A stretch of DNA of 64,000 nt from Phytomonospora endophytica (GTDB lineage: Bacteria; Actinomycetota; Actinomycetes; Mycobacteriales; Micromonosporaceae). A program made the translations under genes and the position numbers. The stretch is from assembly GCF_014202425.1 (NCBI RefSeq), contig NZ_JACHGT010000006.1, forward strand, positions 124,001 through 188,000, read 5' to 3'. The notes beneath the pieces are model-generated. The model saw only the letters and a program-made list of their open reading frames with translations, did not search any database and had not been told where the DNA came from. Of this stretch, positions 25,995 to 34,062 are shown piece after piece (position 1 is the stretch's first letter; the number at the start of each line of letters is the position of its first letter).

Positions 25995-26837
25995 ATGCGC
26001 GAAGTGATCACCGACGACGGCCGTACGCTCGCCGTCGAAGAATGGGGCGTTCCCGGTGGCACGCCGGTCGTCTATGTCGCGGGCAGCCCGATGGGCCGCC
26101 TCGCCCGCTATCCCGACCCGGCGTTGTTCACCGAGCTGGGCGTCCGGCTCATCACCTACGACCGGCCCGGTTTCGGCTCGTCGACACCGCTGCCCGGCCG
26201 CCGGGTCGCCGACGCCGCCGGCGACATCCTCGCCATCGCCGTCGAGCTCGACCTCGGGCGTTTCCCGATCTTCGGCGTCTCCGGCGGCGGCCCGCACGCG
26301 CTGGCCTTCGCCGCCGCGCATCCGACGCGCGTCAGCCGTGTGGCGACGCTCGCCGCGATCGCCCCGCGCGACGCCGACGGGCTCGACTGGACCGCCGGGA
26401 TGATGGAGGGCAACGTCGGCAGCGCGGCCGCCGCCGCCCTGGGCCGGGAGGCCATGGAGGAGCGCCTGATCGCGGCCGGGACGAGTGCGCCGCCGCCGCT
26501 GCCGGCGATCGAGCAGGCGGTCCTGTCGAGGCCCGCGGTGAGTGCGATGCTCGGCGCGGCCTTCGCCGACGCGGTCCGGCCGGGCGTGGGCGGCTGGGTC
26601 GACGACGCGATGGCCCTGTACGGGACGCCCTGGGGTTTCGACCCGGGAATGGTGATGGTGCCGGTGCGCATGTGGCACGGCGGCGCCGACACGACCGTCC
26701 CGGTCTCGCACGCGCACTGGCTGGCGAAACGCATGCCGGGCGCGGACGTGCACATCGAGCCGGGGGCGGGGCACGCCGGGCACTTCGACGCGACACCCGA
26801 GACGTTGCGGTGGCTGGTGAGGCGCGAAAAGGACTAG
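25995..26837 (+). CDS. Alpha/beta-fold hydrolase
   Basis: A 280-residue hydrolase. The nucleophile elbow is GVSGGG (Ser near 94); the acid is probably in GGADTTVP and the catalytic His in GHAGHF. The early strand-turn (YVAGSPMGRL) supplies an oxyanion-type loop. Substrate unknown; lipase/esterase-like or haloperoxidase-like activities are possible. A TAGCTT box ends 6 bases before the ATG, suggesting a leaderless mRNA. It is divergent from the secreted peptidoglycan-binding gene. Confidence 0.87.
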   Translation: MREVITDDGRTLAVEEWGVPGGTPVVYVAGSPMGRLARYPDPALFTELGVRLITYDRPGFGSSTPLPGRRVADAAGDILAIAVELDLGRFPIFGVSGGGPHALAFAAAHPTRVSRVATLAAIAPRDADGLDWTAGMMEGNVGSAAAAALGREAMEERLIAAGTSAPPPLPAIEQAVLSRPAVSAMLGAAFADAVRPGVGGWVDDAMALYGTPWGFDPGMVMVPVRMWHGGADTTVPVSHAHWLAKRMPGADVHIEPGAGHAGHFDATPETLRWLVRREKD

Positions 26838-26906
26838 AAGTTCTGTTCGCCGAGGCTTCCGGACAGGGAGAGTGCCGCTGAGTGCCGTCCTAACTGATCC
26901 CGGCGA

Positions 26907-26935
26907 ACCGCCGGGTCCTGTCGGGACCCGGCGGT
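26907..26935. promoter_or_regulatory. 12-bp inverted repeat touching the araC-type gene's -10 box
   Basis: ACCGCCGGGTCC (26907-26918) pairs perfectly with GGACCCGGCGGT (26924-26935), loop of 5. The right arm runs into the TACGTT -10 box (26935-26940). It could terminate the upstream hydrolase transcript (stop at 26837) or act as an operator for the next gene. Confidence 0.6.
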
Positions 26936-26946
26936 ACGTTCCCGGC

Positions 26947-27381
26947 ATGGTCTCCGTACCACCCGCCCGGCACCTCGTGCGTGCCCGCGACCTCGCCGAC
27001 ACGCGCTACGCCGAAGGCCTCACCGTCGCCGACCTGGCCCGCGCCGCCGGGCTGTCGCGCGCGCACTTCAGCCAGGAGTTCCGCCGCGCCTTCGGCGAGT
27101 CCCCGCACGCCTACCTGCTGACCCGGCGCCTCGAACGCGCCGCCTCCCTGCTGCGCTTCACCGACCACGGCGTCGCCCGGATCTGCTGCGACGTCGGACT
27201 GTCGAGCGTCGGCTCGTTCACGACGAGCTTCACGCGCATGTTCGGCATGTCGCCGACGGCCTACCGCGCCGCCCTCCCGCCGCCCGAGACCTACGCGATG
27301 GTCCCCGCCTGTGTCCTGCGCGTGTACGGGCGGCCGCGACTCCGGACGTTTCGAGAAGACGGCGGCCCCGGCGGCGAATAG
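26947..27381 (+). CDS. AraC-family regulator, HTH domain only
   Basis: A 144-residue protein made almost entirely of the AraC double helix-turn-helix: LTVADLARAAGLSRAHFSQEF (in part) and GVARICCDVGLSSVGSFTTSF, with FGMSPTAYRA. No effector domain, so it may respond through a partner. Leaderless start likely (TACGTT box, 6-base gap). The VOC-family gene follows after 39 bases; short AraC plus glyoxalase-like pairs are common in actinobacteria. Confidence 0.88.
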   Translation: MVSVPPARHLVRARDLADTRYAEGLTVADLARAAGLSRAHFSQEFRRAFGESPHAYLLTRRLERAASLLRFTDHGVARICCDVGLSSVGSFTTSFTRMFGMSPTAYRAALPPPETYAMVPACVLRVYGRPRLRTFREDGGPGGE

Positions 27382-27420
27382 CGTGGTCAGGGCAGGTACA
27401 CCACGACGCCGGAGGGCGAA

Positions 27421-27834
27421 ATGATCAAGGTCGGCAGTATGCAGCTGTGGGTCCACGACCAGGACGAGGCGCTGCGGTTCTACACCGAGAAGGTCGGCTT
27501 CGAGGTCCGCCACGACGTGACCCTCGGCGACATGGGCGACTTCCGCTGGCTCACCGTCGGGACGCCCGGGGAGAACTTCGAGCTCGTGCTCATGGCCATT
27601 CCGGGCGAGCCGGTGATGGACCCGCAGACCGCCGACGAGGTCCGGAAGCTGATGGCGAAGGGCTTCGCGGGGACCCTGTTCCTCAGCACCGACGACTGCC
27701 GCGCGTCCTTCAAGGAGCTGTCGGGACGCGGGGTCGAGTTCAACGAGGAGCCGCACGACACGCCGTACGGGGTGGACGCGGGATTCCGGGACCCGTCGGG
27801 GAACAGCGTGCGGCTGACACAGCCGAACTTCTAG
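27421..27834 (+). CDS. VOC-family (glyoxalase/bleomycin-resistance-like) protein
   Basis: A 137-residue vicinal-oxygen-chelate protein with one beta-alpha-beta-beta-beta repeat pair: MQLWVHDQDEALRFYTEKVGF at the start and DPSGNSVRLTQP at the end. Possible metal ligands are H13 or so and E/Q residues in the repeats. Substrate unknown; dioxygenase, lyase or drug-binding roles are all known in the fold. ATG at 27421 has GGAG upstream. Probably in one transcript with the AraC-type regulator. Confidence 0.87.
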   Translation: MIKVGSMQLWVHDQDEALRFYTEKVGFEVRHDVTLGDMGDFRWLTVGTPGENFELVLMAIPGEPVMDPQTADEVRKLMAKGFAGTLFLSTDDCRASFKELSGRGVEFNEEPHDTPYGVDAGFRDPSGNSVRLTQPNF

Positions 27835-27953
27835 CGGACCGCCGTGCCGAGCGGGAAGGACCGCCGTAGCGTGCCGGGGTGGCTCGCCGGACCTTCCCGC
27901 CGGTCTCGGCCTACGGTTCACGGGTGCCGTGGGCCTCGGGCGGGACTATGCGT

Positions 27954-28130
27954 TTACCAGCACCAGCCGGGGACGAGGTCGCACACGTGCTCACCCGTCT
28001 CGCAGCTGACGACGCACTTCAACTTCGGGCCGCCGTCGCAGATGTAGTACGTGCCGCACGACGCGTCGGCGGCGGCCTTCGGGGCAAGACGCGCTAAAAG
28101 TTTGTCCGCGAGAGCGTTGATCTTGGTCAT
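27954..28130 (-). CDS. Cysteine-rich small peptide, possible precursor peptide
   Basis: A 58-residue peptide not matched to a named family. Residues 1-23 are a leader-like amphipathic part: LAD at 7-9, L15, P17, K18 and alternating Ala at 19, 21, 23. Residues 24-58 hold six cysteines (25, 31, 39, 43, 50, 57) and aromatic residues, ending GWCW. The peptide at 42185-42355 has the same leader positions. ATG at 28130 has GGAGG six bases upstream; an ATG at 28142 is less likely. There is no Sec-type hydrophobic core and no modifying enzyme adjacent. Ribosomal natural-product precursor or metal-binding peptide are both possible. Confidence 0.72.
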   Translation of the reverse strand: MTKINALADKLLARLAPKAAADASCGTYYICDGGPKLKCVVSCETGEHVCDLVPGWCW

Positions 28131-28166
28131 TGTCGCCTCCATGGGTGGTTCGGGTGTTGAGGCAGG

Positions 28167-28194
28167 AGCCTAGCGGCCGGGTACTGAAAGTCAA
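28167..28194 (-). promoter_or_regulatory. Promoter of the cysteine-rich peptide gene
   Basis: Reading the minus strand, TTGACT (28189-28194) and TAGGCT (28167-28172) are 16 bases apart, close to the housekeeping-sigma consensus. The predicted mRNA start near 28160 gives a leader of about 30 bases. Confidence 0.6.
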
Positions 28195-28221
28195 GAGGTG
28201 AACTAGATTGCGTGGCCTCGC

Positions 28222-28434
28222 TACTTTGGGTCGCATCCCGACAGCGAAAGGTAGTGATGCATCACCGGGAACGGTGTGAACCCCGCCTTCTTGTAAGCGC
28301 GGCGGGCCCGGGTCGACGGCGAGCATCTCGATCGCCGCGGCCGGCGACGCGAACACCGGCTCCCACGCCCGCGGCGCGAGCGCGCCGACCGGCTTGACGT
28401 CGTCGGCCCGGAGCGGACGCACGACGCGCGGCAC
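28222..28434 (-). pseudogene. Truncated, frameshifted GNAT acetyltransferase
   Basis: Two fragments of a GNAT gene are visible. From a GTG at 28434, one frame gives VRPLRADDVKPV...LAPRAWEPVF, a typical GNAT N-terminus. In another frame, ending at a TAG at 28222, the sequence gives RAYKKAGFTPFPV, the usual GNAT C-terminal motif. Only about 70 codons remain of the usual 140 or more, so the centre, including the acetyl-CoA loop, has been lost. The GTG overlaps the stop of the upstream DNA-repair-like gene, showing it was once coupled to it. Confidence 0.75.
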
Positions 28435-29105
28435 TACTTCCCGCCCCGCCGGACCATCTCGTCGATCCAGCTCGGCGCGAACGGTGACGTGCAGCCCGGC
28501 GACGTCGGATAGTCCTTCAAGACCTCAAGGCGTTCGCCGATGTCGAGGGCGCGGGCGCGGAGGCCGGGGTTCTCGATGCCGATGTTGGCCAAACAGGCGT
28601 TCATGGCCCACTGGAGGCGCTCGGGAGCGTTCTTCATCTCCGCCTCGATCGTGTCGAGGAGGGCGGGGAGGTCGAGGCCGTCGGGTTTCTTCACGACGCG
28701 CTCGGTGGTCAGCGCCCAGCCCGCGCTCGCGACGACCGGGTCGGCGTCGGCCAGCCACGTCGTGCGCAGGTCCTCGGCGTGCGCGGACTTCTTGACGACG
28801 TAGTTCACCAGCCAGTCGTGGACCTTCGGGCGACGCGCCGCACGCAGCATGGCGTCGAGCTCATCACGCCCGAAGGCCTTCGGGCGGCAGATCAGGAGGG
28901 CGAGGAGACGCGCGGCCGTGTCACCCGTCGCCCACAACCCGACGGCGAGCTCCTGCTGCGTCTTCAGCCGCTTCGCGACGGCACGCAGTTTGCCGAGGTT
29001 GACGCCGTGGTCGTCGCCGTGCTTCTCGTTGACCTCGCGGGCGCGTGGGTCCTCCAGCGCGGCGAGCTCGGTGAGCAGCTCGGCGACGGTCGTGTCGGTG
29101 GGCAT
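28434..29105 (-). CDS. DNA alkylation repair-like HEAT-repeat protein (AlkD type)
   Basis: A 223-residue protein of the AlkD/DNA_alkylation_repair family, HEAT-like helical repeats that in AlkC/AlkD bind DNA and excise alkylated bases. Visible elements: GVNLGKLRAVAKRL, the pair DELDAMLRAARRPKVHDWLVNYVV (in part) and LQWAMNACLANIGIENPGLRARA (in part). ATG at 29105 has GGAGG upstream. Its stop (TAG) overlaps the start of the broken GNAT gene. Glycosylase activity is not certain; some members are catalytically inactive. Confidence 0.8.
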   Translation of the reverse strand: MPTDTTVAELLTELAALEDPRAREVNEKHGDDHGVNLGKLRAVAKRLKTQQELAVGLWATGDTAARLLALLICRPKAFGRDELDAMLRAARRPKVHDWLVNYVVKKSAHAEDLRTTWLADADPVVASAGWALTTERVVKKPDGLDLPALLDTIEAEMKNAPERLQWAMNACLANIGIENPGLRARALDIGERLEVLKDYPTSPGCTSPFAPSWIDEMVRRGGK

Positions 29106-29171
29106 GCCGCCTCCTTCGTGGGTGGATCCAGGGTACGGCGGGGGTGGGACGGCGATGGCTGGAGTGCTGCC

Positions 29172-29711
29172 GTGGACGCCCAGTTGTTAAGCGCGATCGC
29201 CGCCGCCTGCGCGGCGGTCATCAGTCTGGTCAACGTCGGCATCTCCTCGCGGCTCGTGCGCAGGCAGGACGACACGCGCTGGATCAGGGAACGGCTGCCC
29301 CAGCTCGTCACGGCCTACGCCGAGGCGGTCTTCCAGTTCGAACGGAAGGTGTTCGAAACGGACTGGACGGTCCTCTCGGCCGAGGAACGCGAGAAACTGG
29401 GACTCGACGAGGGTGTGAAGGCGCTCGGGATCCTCGCTGAGTTCGAGGTGTTCGCCTCGCCCGAGACCGTGGACACGGCCCATGCGGTGTTCCACGCCGC
29501 CGACCTGATCCGGATGACGCGCCGGGAGGAACCGGCGGCGAAGCGATGGGACCTCTACTGGGCCTGGGCCGAGGCCAAACAGGACTTCCTCACGGCCGCC
29601 CGCCGGGAGATGGGGCTGAAAGCCCCGTCGGTGCCGTCCGGTCTCAAGGCCCACCGCGAGCGGTCGAAGCGGGGAGGATCTGACGGCGGGGCCGGCGGGG
29701 AGCAGCCATGA
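29172..29711 (+). CDS. Hypothetical membrane-anchored protein (179 aa)
   Basis: An N-terminal hydrophobic helix (LLSAIAAACAAVISLVNVGIS, in part, residues about 4-24) anchors a mostly helical cytoplasmic domain (RWIRERLPQLVTAYAEAVFQF, in part) with a basic C-terminus. No family recognised, though small actinobacterial proteins with this plan are common. GTG at 29172 is inferred as start from where the hydrophobic segment begins; the ribosome site is weak. Divergent from the alkylation-repair gene. Confidence 0.6.
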   Translation: MDAQLLSAIAAACAAVISLVNVGISSRLVRRQDDTRWIRERLPQLVTAYAEAVFQFERKVFETDWTVLSAEEREKLGLDEGVKALGILAEFEVFASPETVDTAHAVFHAADLIRMTRREEPAAKRWDLYWAWAEAKQDFLTAARREMGLKAPSVPSGLKAHRERSKRGGSDGGAGGEQP

Positions 29712-29774
29712 CCGGCGGGCGCGACGGCGACCGCCACCGGCCCGCACGGAGACACGAACCGGCACGGAGACACG

Positions 29775-29801
29775 AAAAAGCCCCGGGCAAAGCCCGGGGC
29801 T
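29775..29801 (-). terminator. Intrinsic terminator for tRNA-Arg
   Basis: On the minus strand AGCCCCGGGC-TTT-GCCCGGGGCT is followed by five T's (29775-29779), a classic intrinsic terminator 7 bases beyond the encoded CCA of the tRNA. Confidence 0.92.
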
Positions 29802-29811
29802 CCTCGACTGG

Positions 29812-29884
29812 CGCGCCCGAAGGGATTCGAACCCCTAACCTTCTGATCCGTAGTCAGATGCTCTATCCGTTGAGCTACGGGCGC
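29812..29884 (-). tRNA. tRNA-Arg (anticodon ACG)
   Basis: Minus-strand cloverleaf: acceptor GCGCCCG pairs with CGGGCGC, D-arm GCTCAACGGATAGAGC, anticodon arm TCTGA-CTACGGA-TCAGA giving anticodon ACG (read as ICG after deamination), and T-arm with TTCGAAT. A CCA end is encoded at 29809-29811. The A34 of this tRNA is the substrate of TadA, encoded at 41610-42059. Confidence 0.97.
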
Positions 29885-29974
29885 ACATTCACCGCCTAGC
29901 GGCGGCGACCGGCTAATACTAGCGGGTGCCGCCGGAGGCTCGCGAGCGGGTTATGCACAGTGCCTCAGGCCACG

Positions 29975-30640
29975 TCAGTCGGCCAGGATCTTGTCCACGA
30001 AGCCCGCGTACAGCTCGGCCTGCCCGGCCGCGCCCGACGTGTTCCAGATGCCGTGCTCCAGGTCGGCGACGTCCTCGCTGAGCCCGAAGTGCCGGACCCA
30101 CTCGTAGCGGCGCGTCCGTCCCGGCCAGAAGCGCTGGTGGGACGCGAACCAGGCGACGTACGCGCGGTGCAGCGCCTCGTCGAGCAGGTGGGCGCGCGCC
30201 CAGCCGTCGGCGCATTCGGCGAGCTCGGCCGCGACCGATCCCGCTTCGGCGGACAGCGCCGCCTCGCTGCGGTCGGTGAGCAGGTACGGGAACACCGACA
30301 CGCGCCCGCGCGTCTTCGTCCCCACCCCGCTGCGGTCGGAGAGCATCACGCCGTAGGCGAAGCCCGCGACGAGCTTGACGGGCGCGTCCAGCTCCCGCCA
30401 GCCCTCGCCGTCCTCCAGGGCGTCGACGGCCGCCGCGAAGTCGCTCTCGCGCAGGTGACCGACCGGGACGTCCCCGCCGGTGCGCGACGGCAACTCCTCG
30501 CGGTCCCACACGGCCACGAGTTCGGCCTCGCCGCCCGCCAGTGACAGGCCCGGTGAGTACACGAACGACAGGCCCTTCTCACCCCGGTGGGCGGAGATGA
30601 GTGCGGCCGAGGCTCGGATGATGTGGGGTGGCAGTGACAT
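29975..30640 (-). CDS. Hypothetical protein (221 aa)
   Basis: Soluble protein without a recognised family. Readable stretches: SLPPHIIRASAALISAHRG, FVYSPGLSLAGGEAELVAVW (in part), and a C-terminal helical half with AHLLDEALHRAYVAWFASHQ and VADLEHGIWNTSGAAGQAEL. No signal, membrane segment or catalytic motif stands out. ATG at 30640. It begins about 90 bases downstream of the tRNA-Arg 5' side on the same strand order and is divergent from the acetyltransferase at 30721. Confidence 0.68.
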   Translation of the reverse strand: MSLPPHIIRASAALISAHRGEKGLSFVYSPGLSLAGGEAELVAVWDREELPSRTGGDVPVGHLRESDFAAAVDALEDGEGWRELDAPVKLVAGFAYGVMLSDRSGVGTKTRGRVSVFPYLLTDRSEAALSAEAGSVAAELAECADGWARAHLLDEALHRAYVAWFASHQRFWPGRTRRYEWVRHFGLSEDVADLEHGIWNTSGAAGQAELYAGFVDKILAD

Positions 30641-30720
30641 GGCCCAAGTGTTGCCAGGTCCGGCCGCTCTTGTCCACCGGTGAGACGAAGCCCGCTTGAC
30701 GGGCTTGGGACACTACGCGG

Positions 30721-31299
30721 GTGAGTTCCTCTCAGTACGCGGCCATCGGAGTGCACGATTCCATCTGGACGGGGCGCCGGGTCCGGCTTCGCGGCCTCGA
30801 ACCGAAGGAGTGGCCGCGCTTCCGCGACAACGACCTGAACACGACCAACCAGCGCCACGGTGACCGTGTTCACCCGCCCCGCTCGGACGCCTCCTACGAG
30901 CGCTGGGCCGCCGAGCAGGCCGTGCGGACCGAGTCCGACGAGCTGTGGCTGGTCATCGCCGACGTCAACGACGACCGGCCGGTCGGTTCGATCCGCACCC
31001 TCCGCGCCGACCCCACCGCCGGGCTCTTCTGGTACGGCGTCGCGATCTTCAAGGAGGAACAGCGCCGGGGCTACGCCAGTGAGGCGATCCGCATCGTCCA
31101 GCGCTACATGTTCGGCGAGCGCCGCTACACCAAATGCCAGGCGGAGGTCTTCGGCGACAACGCCGCCTCCCTGGGCCTCCACCAGAGCCTCGGCTTCGTC
31201 CTGGAGGGCCGTCTGCGCAAGGCGTCGTTTCGGGAGGGCTCACGCCAGGACATCGTGATCTTCGGCATGACCATCGAGGAGTTCCGCAACCTCCGCTGA
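30721..31299 (+). CDS. GNAT-family acetyltransferase (RimJ/RimL type)
   Basis: A 192-residue acetyltransferase of the Acetyltransf_3 group. Signature elements are RRVRLRGLEPKEWPRF at the start, a GVAIFKEEQRRGYASEAIRI acetyl-CoA loop and GLHQSLGFVLEGRLRKASF near the end. Relatives acetylate protein N-termini or small amines; the substrate here is unknown. GTG at 30721 agrees with typical family start. Followed by a convergent terminator. Confidence 0.88.
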   Translation: MSSSQYAAIGVHDSIWTGRRVRLRGLEPKEWPRFRDNDLNTTNQRHGDRVHPPRSDASYERWAAEQAVRTESDELWLVIADVNDDRPVGSIRTLRADPTAGLFWYGVAIFKEEQRRGYASEAIRIVQRYMFGERRYTKCQAEVFGDNAASLGLHQSLGFVLEGRLRKASFREGSRQDIVIFGMTIEEFRNLR

Positions 31300-31310
31300 A
31301 CTCACACGCG

Positions 31311-31341
31311 GAGGCCGCCGCGGGAAACCCACGGCGGCCTC
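31311..31341. terminator. Bidirectional terminator hairpin
   Basis: GAGGCCGCCG (31311-31320) pairs with CGGCGGCCTC (31332-31341); the loop itself can pair GGG/CCC. Located between the convergent acetyltransferase and DUF885 genes. Confidence 0.78.
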
Positions 31342-31361
31342 GTCATGTCAGGTGGGAAACC

Positions 31362-33044
31362 CTAGATCCGCTCCATCGCCTTGCGGAACGGGTCGAGGCC
31401 CAGCGCGCCCAGGTTCAGCGCGTCGGTGTGGAACTGTTTGAGGTCGAAGGCCGCGCCCTTGCGGGCCTTGGCGTCCTCGCGGGCCTGGAGCCAGATGCGC
31501 TCGCCGACCTTGTACGACGGGGCCTGTCCGGGCCAGCCGAGGTAGCGGGACAGCTCGAAGCGCAGCATCGCGTCGTCGATGCGGCAGTGGGCGCGCATGA
31601 AGTCCCAGCCGAGGCCGGCGGTCCAGCGCGCGCCCGGGTTGAAGCCGAAGGGGTTGTCCTTCGGGATCTCCAGCTCCAGGTGCATGCCGATGTCGACGAT
31701 GACGCGCGCGGCCCGGAAGGCCTGCCCGTCGAGCATGCCGAGCTTGGCGCCCGGGTCGTCGAAGTACCCGAGCTCGTCCATGAGCCGCTCGGAGTACAGC
31801 GCCCAGCCCTCACCGTGGCCCGAGCACCACAGCATGAGGCGCTGGTAGCGGTTGAGCAGCTCGGCGCGGTAGGCGGTCTGCCCGACCTGGAGGTGGTGTC
31901 CGGGGACGCCCTCGTGGTAGACGGTGGTGACCTCGCGCCAGGTGGAGAAGCCCTCGTCCTCGTTGGGCACCGACCACCACATGCGGCCCGGGCGGGTGAA
32001 GTCCTCCGAGGGGCCGGTGTAGTAGATCGCGCCGTCGGCGGTCGGGGCGATGCAGCACTCGATGCGGCGGATCGGCTCGGGGATGTCGAAGTGGGTGCCG
32101 GCGAGGTCGGCGATGGTGCGGTCGGCGAGCTCCTGCATCCAGTCGCGGAACTCGGCCTTGGTGGCGATGTGGCGGGCCGGGTCGGCGTCGAGGGCCGCGA
32201 CGGCGTCGTCAACGCTCCCACCGGGCACGATCTCGCCGGAGACGCGGCGCATCTCCGACTCGATGCGGTGCAGTTCCTGCCAGCCCCACGCGTAGGTTTC
32301 CTGAAGGTCGACGGCCGCGCCGAGGAAGTAGCGCGAGGCGCGCGCGTAGCGCTCGGCCCCGGCGGCGTCGTTCTCGGGCGCGAGGGGCGCCAGCTCGTCA
32401 CGCAGGAAACCGCCGAACTCGGCGACGCCCCGGCGGGCGGCCTCCGCACCGGCCGCGAGGTCGGTGGCGAGGGCGCCGGTGGGGGCGGATCCGTCGACGG
32501 TGACCCGGCCGACGAGTCCGGCCCAGAAGTCGTCGCCGCTCGCGCCGTTCCAGTTGTCGCACTGGTCGGCGCATTCCCTGACCTGGCGGATCGCGGCGAC
32601 GCGACCGTCGGCGGCGGCCGCGCGCAGGGTCTCCCGGTAGCCGTCGAGGGCCTTGGGGATCTTGGCGAGGCGGGCGGCGATGTTGGCGGCCTGCTCCTCG
32701 GTCCCGATGGTCATCAGGTCGAAGATCTGGCGGACGCTCTGCAGCGGGCTGGCGATGACGTTGAGGTCGGCGGCGGTGTCACCGGCGTCGAAGCGCTCAA
32801 GGGACAGGGCGAGACGCTCGACCATGCCCTCCTTGGCGACCTGCTCGCGTTCGTCGACGGGGGTGGCGGCCTCAAGGTCGGCGAGGGCCTTGCGGGTCAG
32901 GTCGGCCTCGGTGGCCAGCCCGGAGGGGGAGAAGTCGTCGAGTTCGTGGTCGTGTCCGGCCACGCCCTGGTACGTCGCGCTGATCGGGCTGAGCGCGATC
33001 GAGTCCTCAACGTACTTGTCGGCGATCTCGTCAATACGTCTCAT
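31362..33044 (-). CDS. DUF885 family metallopeptidase-like protein
   Basis: A 560-residue DUF885 protein. The gluzincin-like motif HEGVPGHH lies in the C-terminal half, with a downstream GEGWALYSE segment that supplies the further glutamate, so a zinc peptidase activity is expected. No signal peptide, so cytoplasmic. It starts 10 bases after the prephenate dehydrogenase stop and is likely co-transcribed with it. Peptide substrate unknown. Confidence 0.87.
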   Translation of the reverse strand: MRRIDEIADKYVEDSIALSPISATYQGVAGHDHELDDFSPSGLATEADLTRKALADLEAATPVDEREQVAKEGMVERLALSLERFDAGDTAADLNVIASPLQSVRQIFDLMTIGTEEQAANIAARLAKIPKALDGYRETLRAAAADGRVAAIRQVRECADQCDNWNGASGDDFWAGLVGRVTVDGSAPTGALATDLAAGAEAARRGVAEFGGFLRDELAPLAPENDAAGAERYARASRYFLGAAVDLQETYAWGWQELHRIESEMRRVSGEIVPGGSVDDAVAALDADPARHIATKAEFRDWMQELADRTIADLAGTHFDIPEPIRRIECCIAPTADGAIYYTGPSEDFTRPGRMWWSVPNEDEGFSTWREVTTVYHEGVPGHHLQVGQTAYRAELLNRYQRLMLWCSGHGEGWALYSERLMDELGYFDDPGAKLGMLDGQAFRAARVIVDIGMHLELEIPKDNPFGFNPGARWTAGLGWDFMRAHCRIDDAMLRFELSRYLGWPGQAPSYKVGERIWLQAREDAKARKGAAFDLKQFHTDALNLGALGLDPFRKAMERI

Positions 33045-33054
33045 GGCGGCGACA

Positions 33055-33990
33055 CTACGGCACGGTGGCGGCGGGGCGCATCACCGTAATGTGGCGGTCG
33101 TCATCGAAGGAGTGCACCCATCCGCCGGCCCTGCCGAGCTCCAGGAGGCGCTCCCGGTCGACGAGGGTCGTCTGGGCCGGTCCGGGCGTGGACGGCCAGT
33201 CGCGGCGACCGCGCCAGGCGGGCGTGAACCAGGCCTCGACGGCGGCCGCGGGATCGTCGGCGTCGAGGGCGGCGCGTGCCTCCTTGAGGGAGGCGAGGGT
33301 GCGGTCGAGGGCCGCGCGGACGGCGGCGGCGTTGCCTCCCGCCATGGCCGCGACGAGCTCGGGGCGGGTGAGGGCGACGCGGGTCCCGTCGCGGAAGGAA
33401 CTGGCGGCCAGCGCACGCGGCAGGGGATCACCGGCGGCCTCGACGAGCGCGGCGGCGAGCAGGTGCGGGACGTGACTGACGGCGGCGACGGCGGCGTCGT
33501 GCTCGGCGGCGGTCGTGGGAACGACGCGGGCGCCCATCGCGGTGTAGAGGCGCGCGAGTTCGAGCCAGTCGTCGAGGGAGGTCTCCTCGTCGAGGCACAG
33601 CGCCCACACGCGGTGGGTGAACAGGTCGGCGTCGGAGTGCTCGAAACCGCTGGTCTCCTTGCCCGCCATGGGGTGCCCGCCGACGAAGCGCCGCCCGGCG
33701 AGGAGGTCCCGCAGCGGCGTCTTGACCGACACGACGTCGGTGATGAGCCCGTCGTAGCCGTCGAGCGCGGGCATCACCGCGCCGAGCGCGGGGAGGGGCA
33801 CGGCGAGGACGGTGACGTCGACGCGCCAGGTGTCGAGGGAGTCGACCGTGCGCAGTCCGCTGGCGACCGCGGCCAGCCGGGTGGTGCGGTCGGTGTCGTA
33901 GCCGGTCGCCTCATGCCCCGCCGCGTGCAGGGCGCGCAGGAGTGAACCGCCGATGAGCCCGAGTCCGATGACGCCGATCCGCATCGACAC
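33055..33990 (-). CDS. tyrA: Prephenate dehydrogenase
   Basis: A 311-residue enzyme of tyrosine biosynthesis, NAD(P)+-dependent oxidation of prephenate (or arogenate). The Rossmann motif GVIGLGLIGGSLLRAL starts at residue 5; the TyrA signatures VSVKTPL, GGHPMAGKETSGFEHSDADLF (in part) and AVSHVPHLLAAAL follow. No ACT regulatory domain is present. GTG 33990 or ATG 33984 are both possible starts. Organised upstream of the DUF885 gene; divergent from the beta-propeller protein. An arogenate-specific enzyme cannot be excluded from sequence. Confidence 0.92.
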   Translation of the reverse strand: MSMRIGVIGLGLIGGSLLRALHAAGHEATGYDTDRTTRLAAVASGLRTVDSLDTWRVDVTVLAVPLPALGAVMPALDGYDGLITDVVSVKTPLRDLLAGRRFVGGHPMAGKETSGFEHSDADLFTHRVWALCLDEETSLDDWLELARLYTAMGARVVPTTAAEHDAAVAAVSHVPHLLAAALVEAAGDPLPRALAASSFRDGTRVALTRPELVAAMAGGNAAAVRAALDRTLASLKEARAALDADDPAAAVEAWFTPAWRGRRDWPSTPGPAQTTLVDRERLLELGRAGGWVHSFDDDRHITVMRPAATVP

Positions 33991-34004
33991 AGGCTCTCAC
34001 ATCC

Positions 34005-34014
34005 CCACATGTGG
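34005..34014. promoter_or_regulatory. 10-base palindrome in the tyrA/beta-propeller divergent promoter
   Basis: CCACATGTGG is a perfect palindrome lying 15 bases upstream of the tyrA start and 48 bases upstream of the divergent gene. It could be an operator for either gene; the regulator is unknown. Confidence 0.35.
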
Positions 34015-34062
34015 ACACTCGGTGTGACACACTCGTCGCTCGGGGTACGGTGAGGAGCTGAC

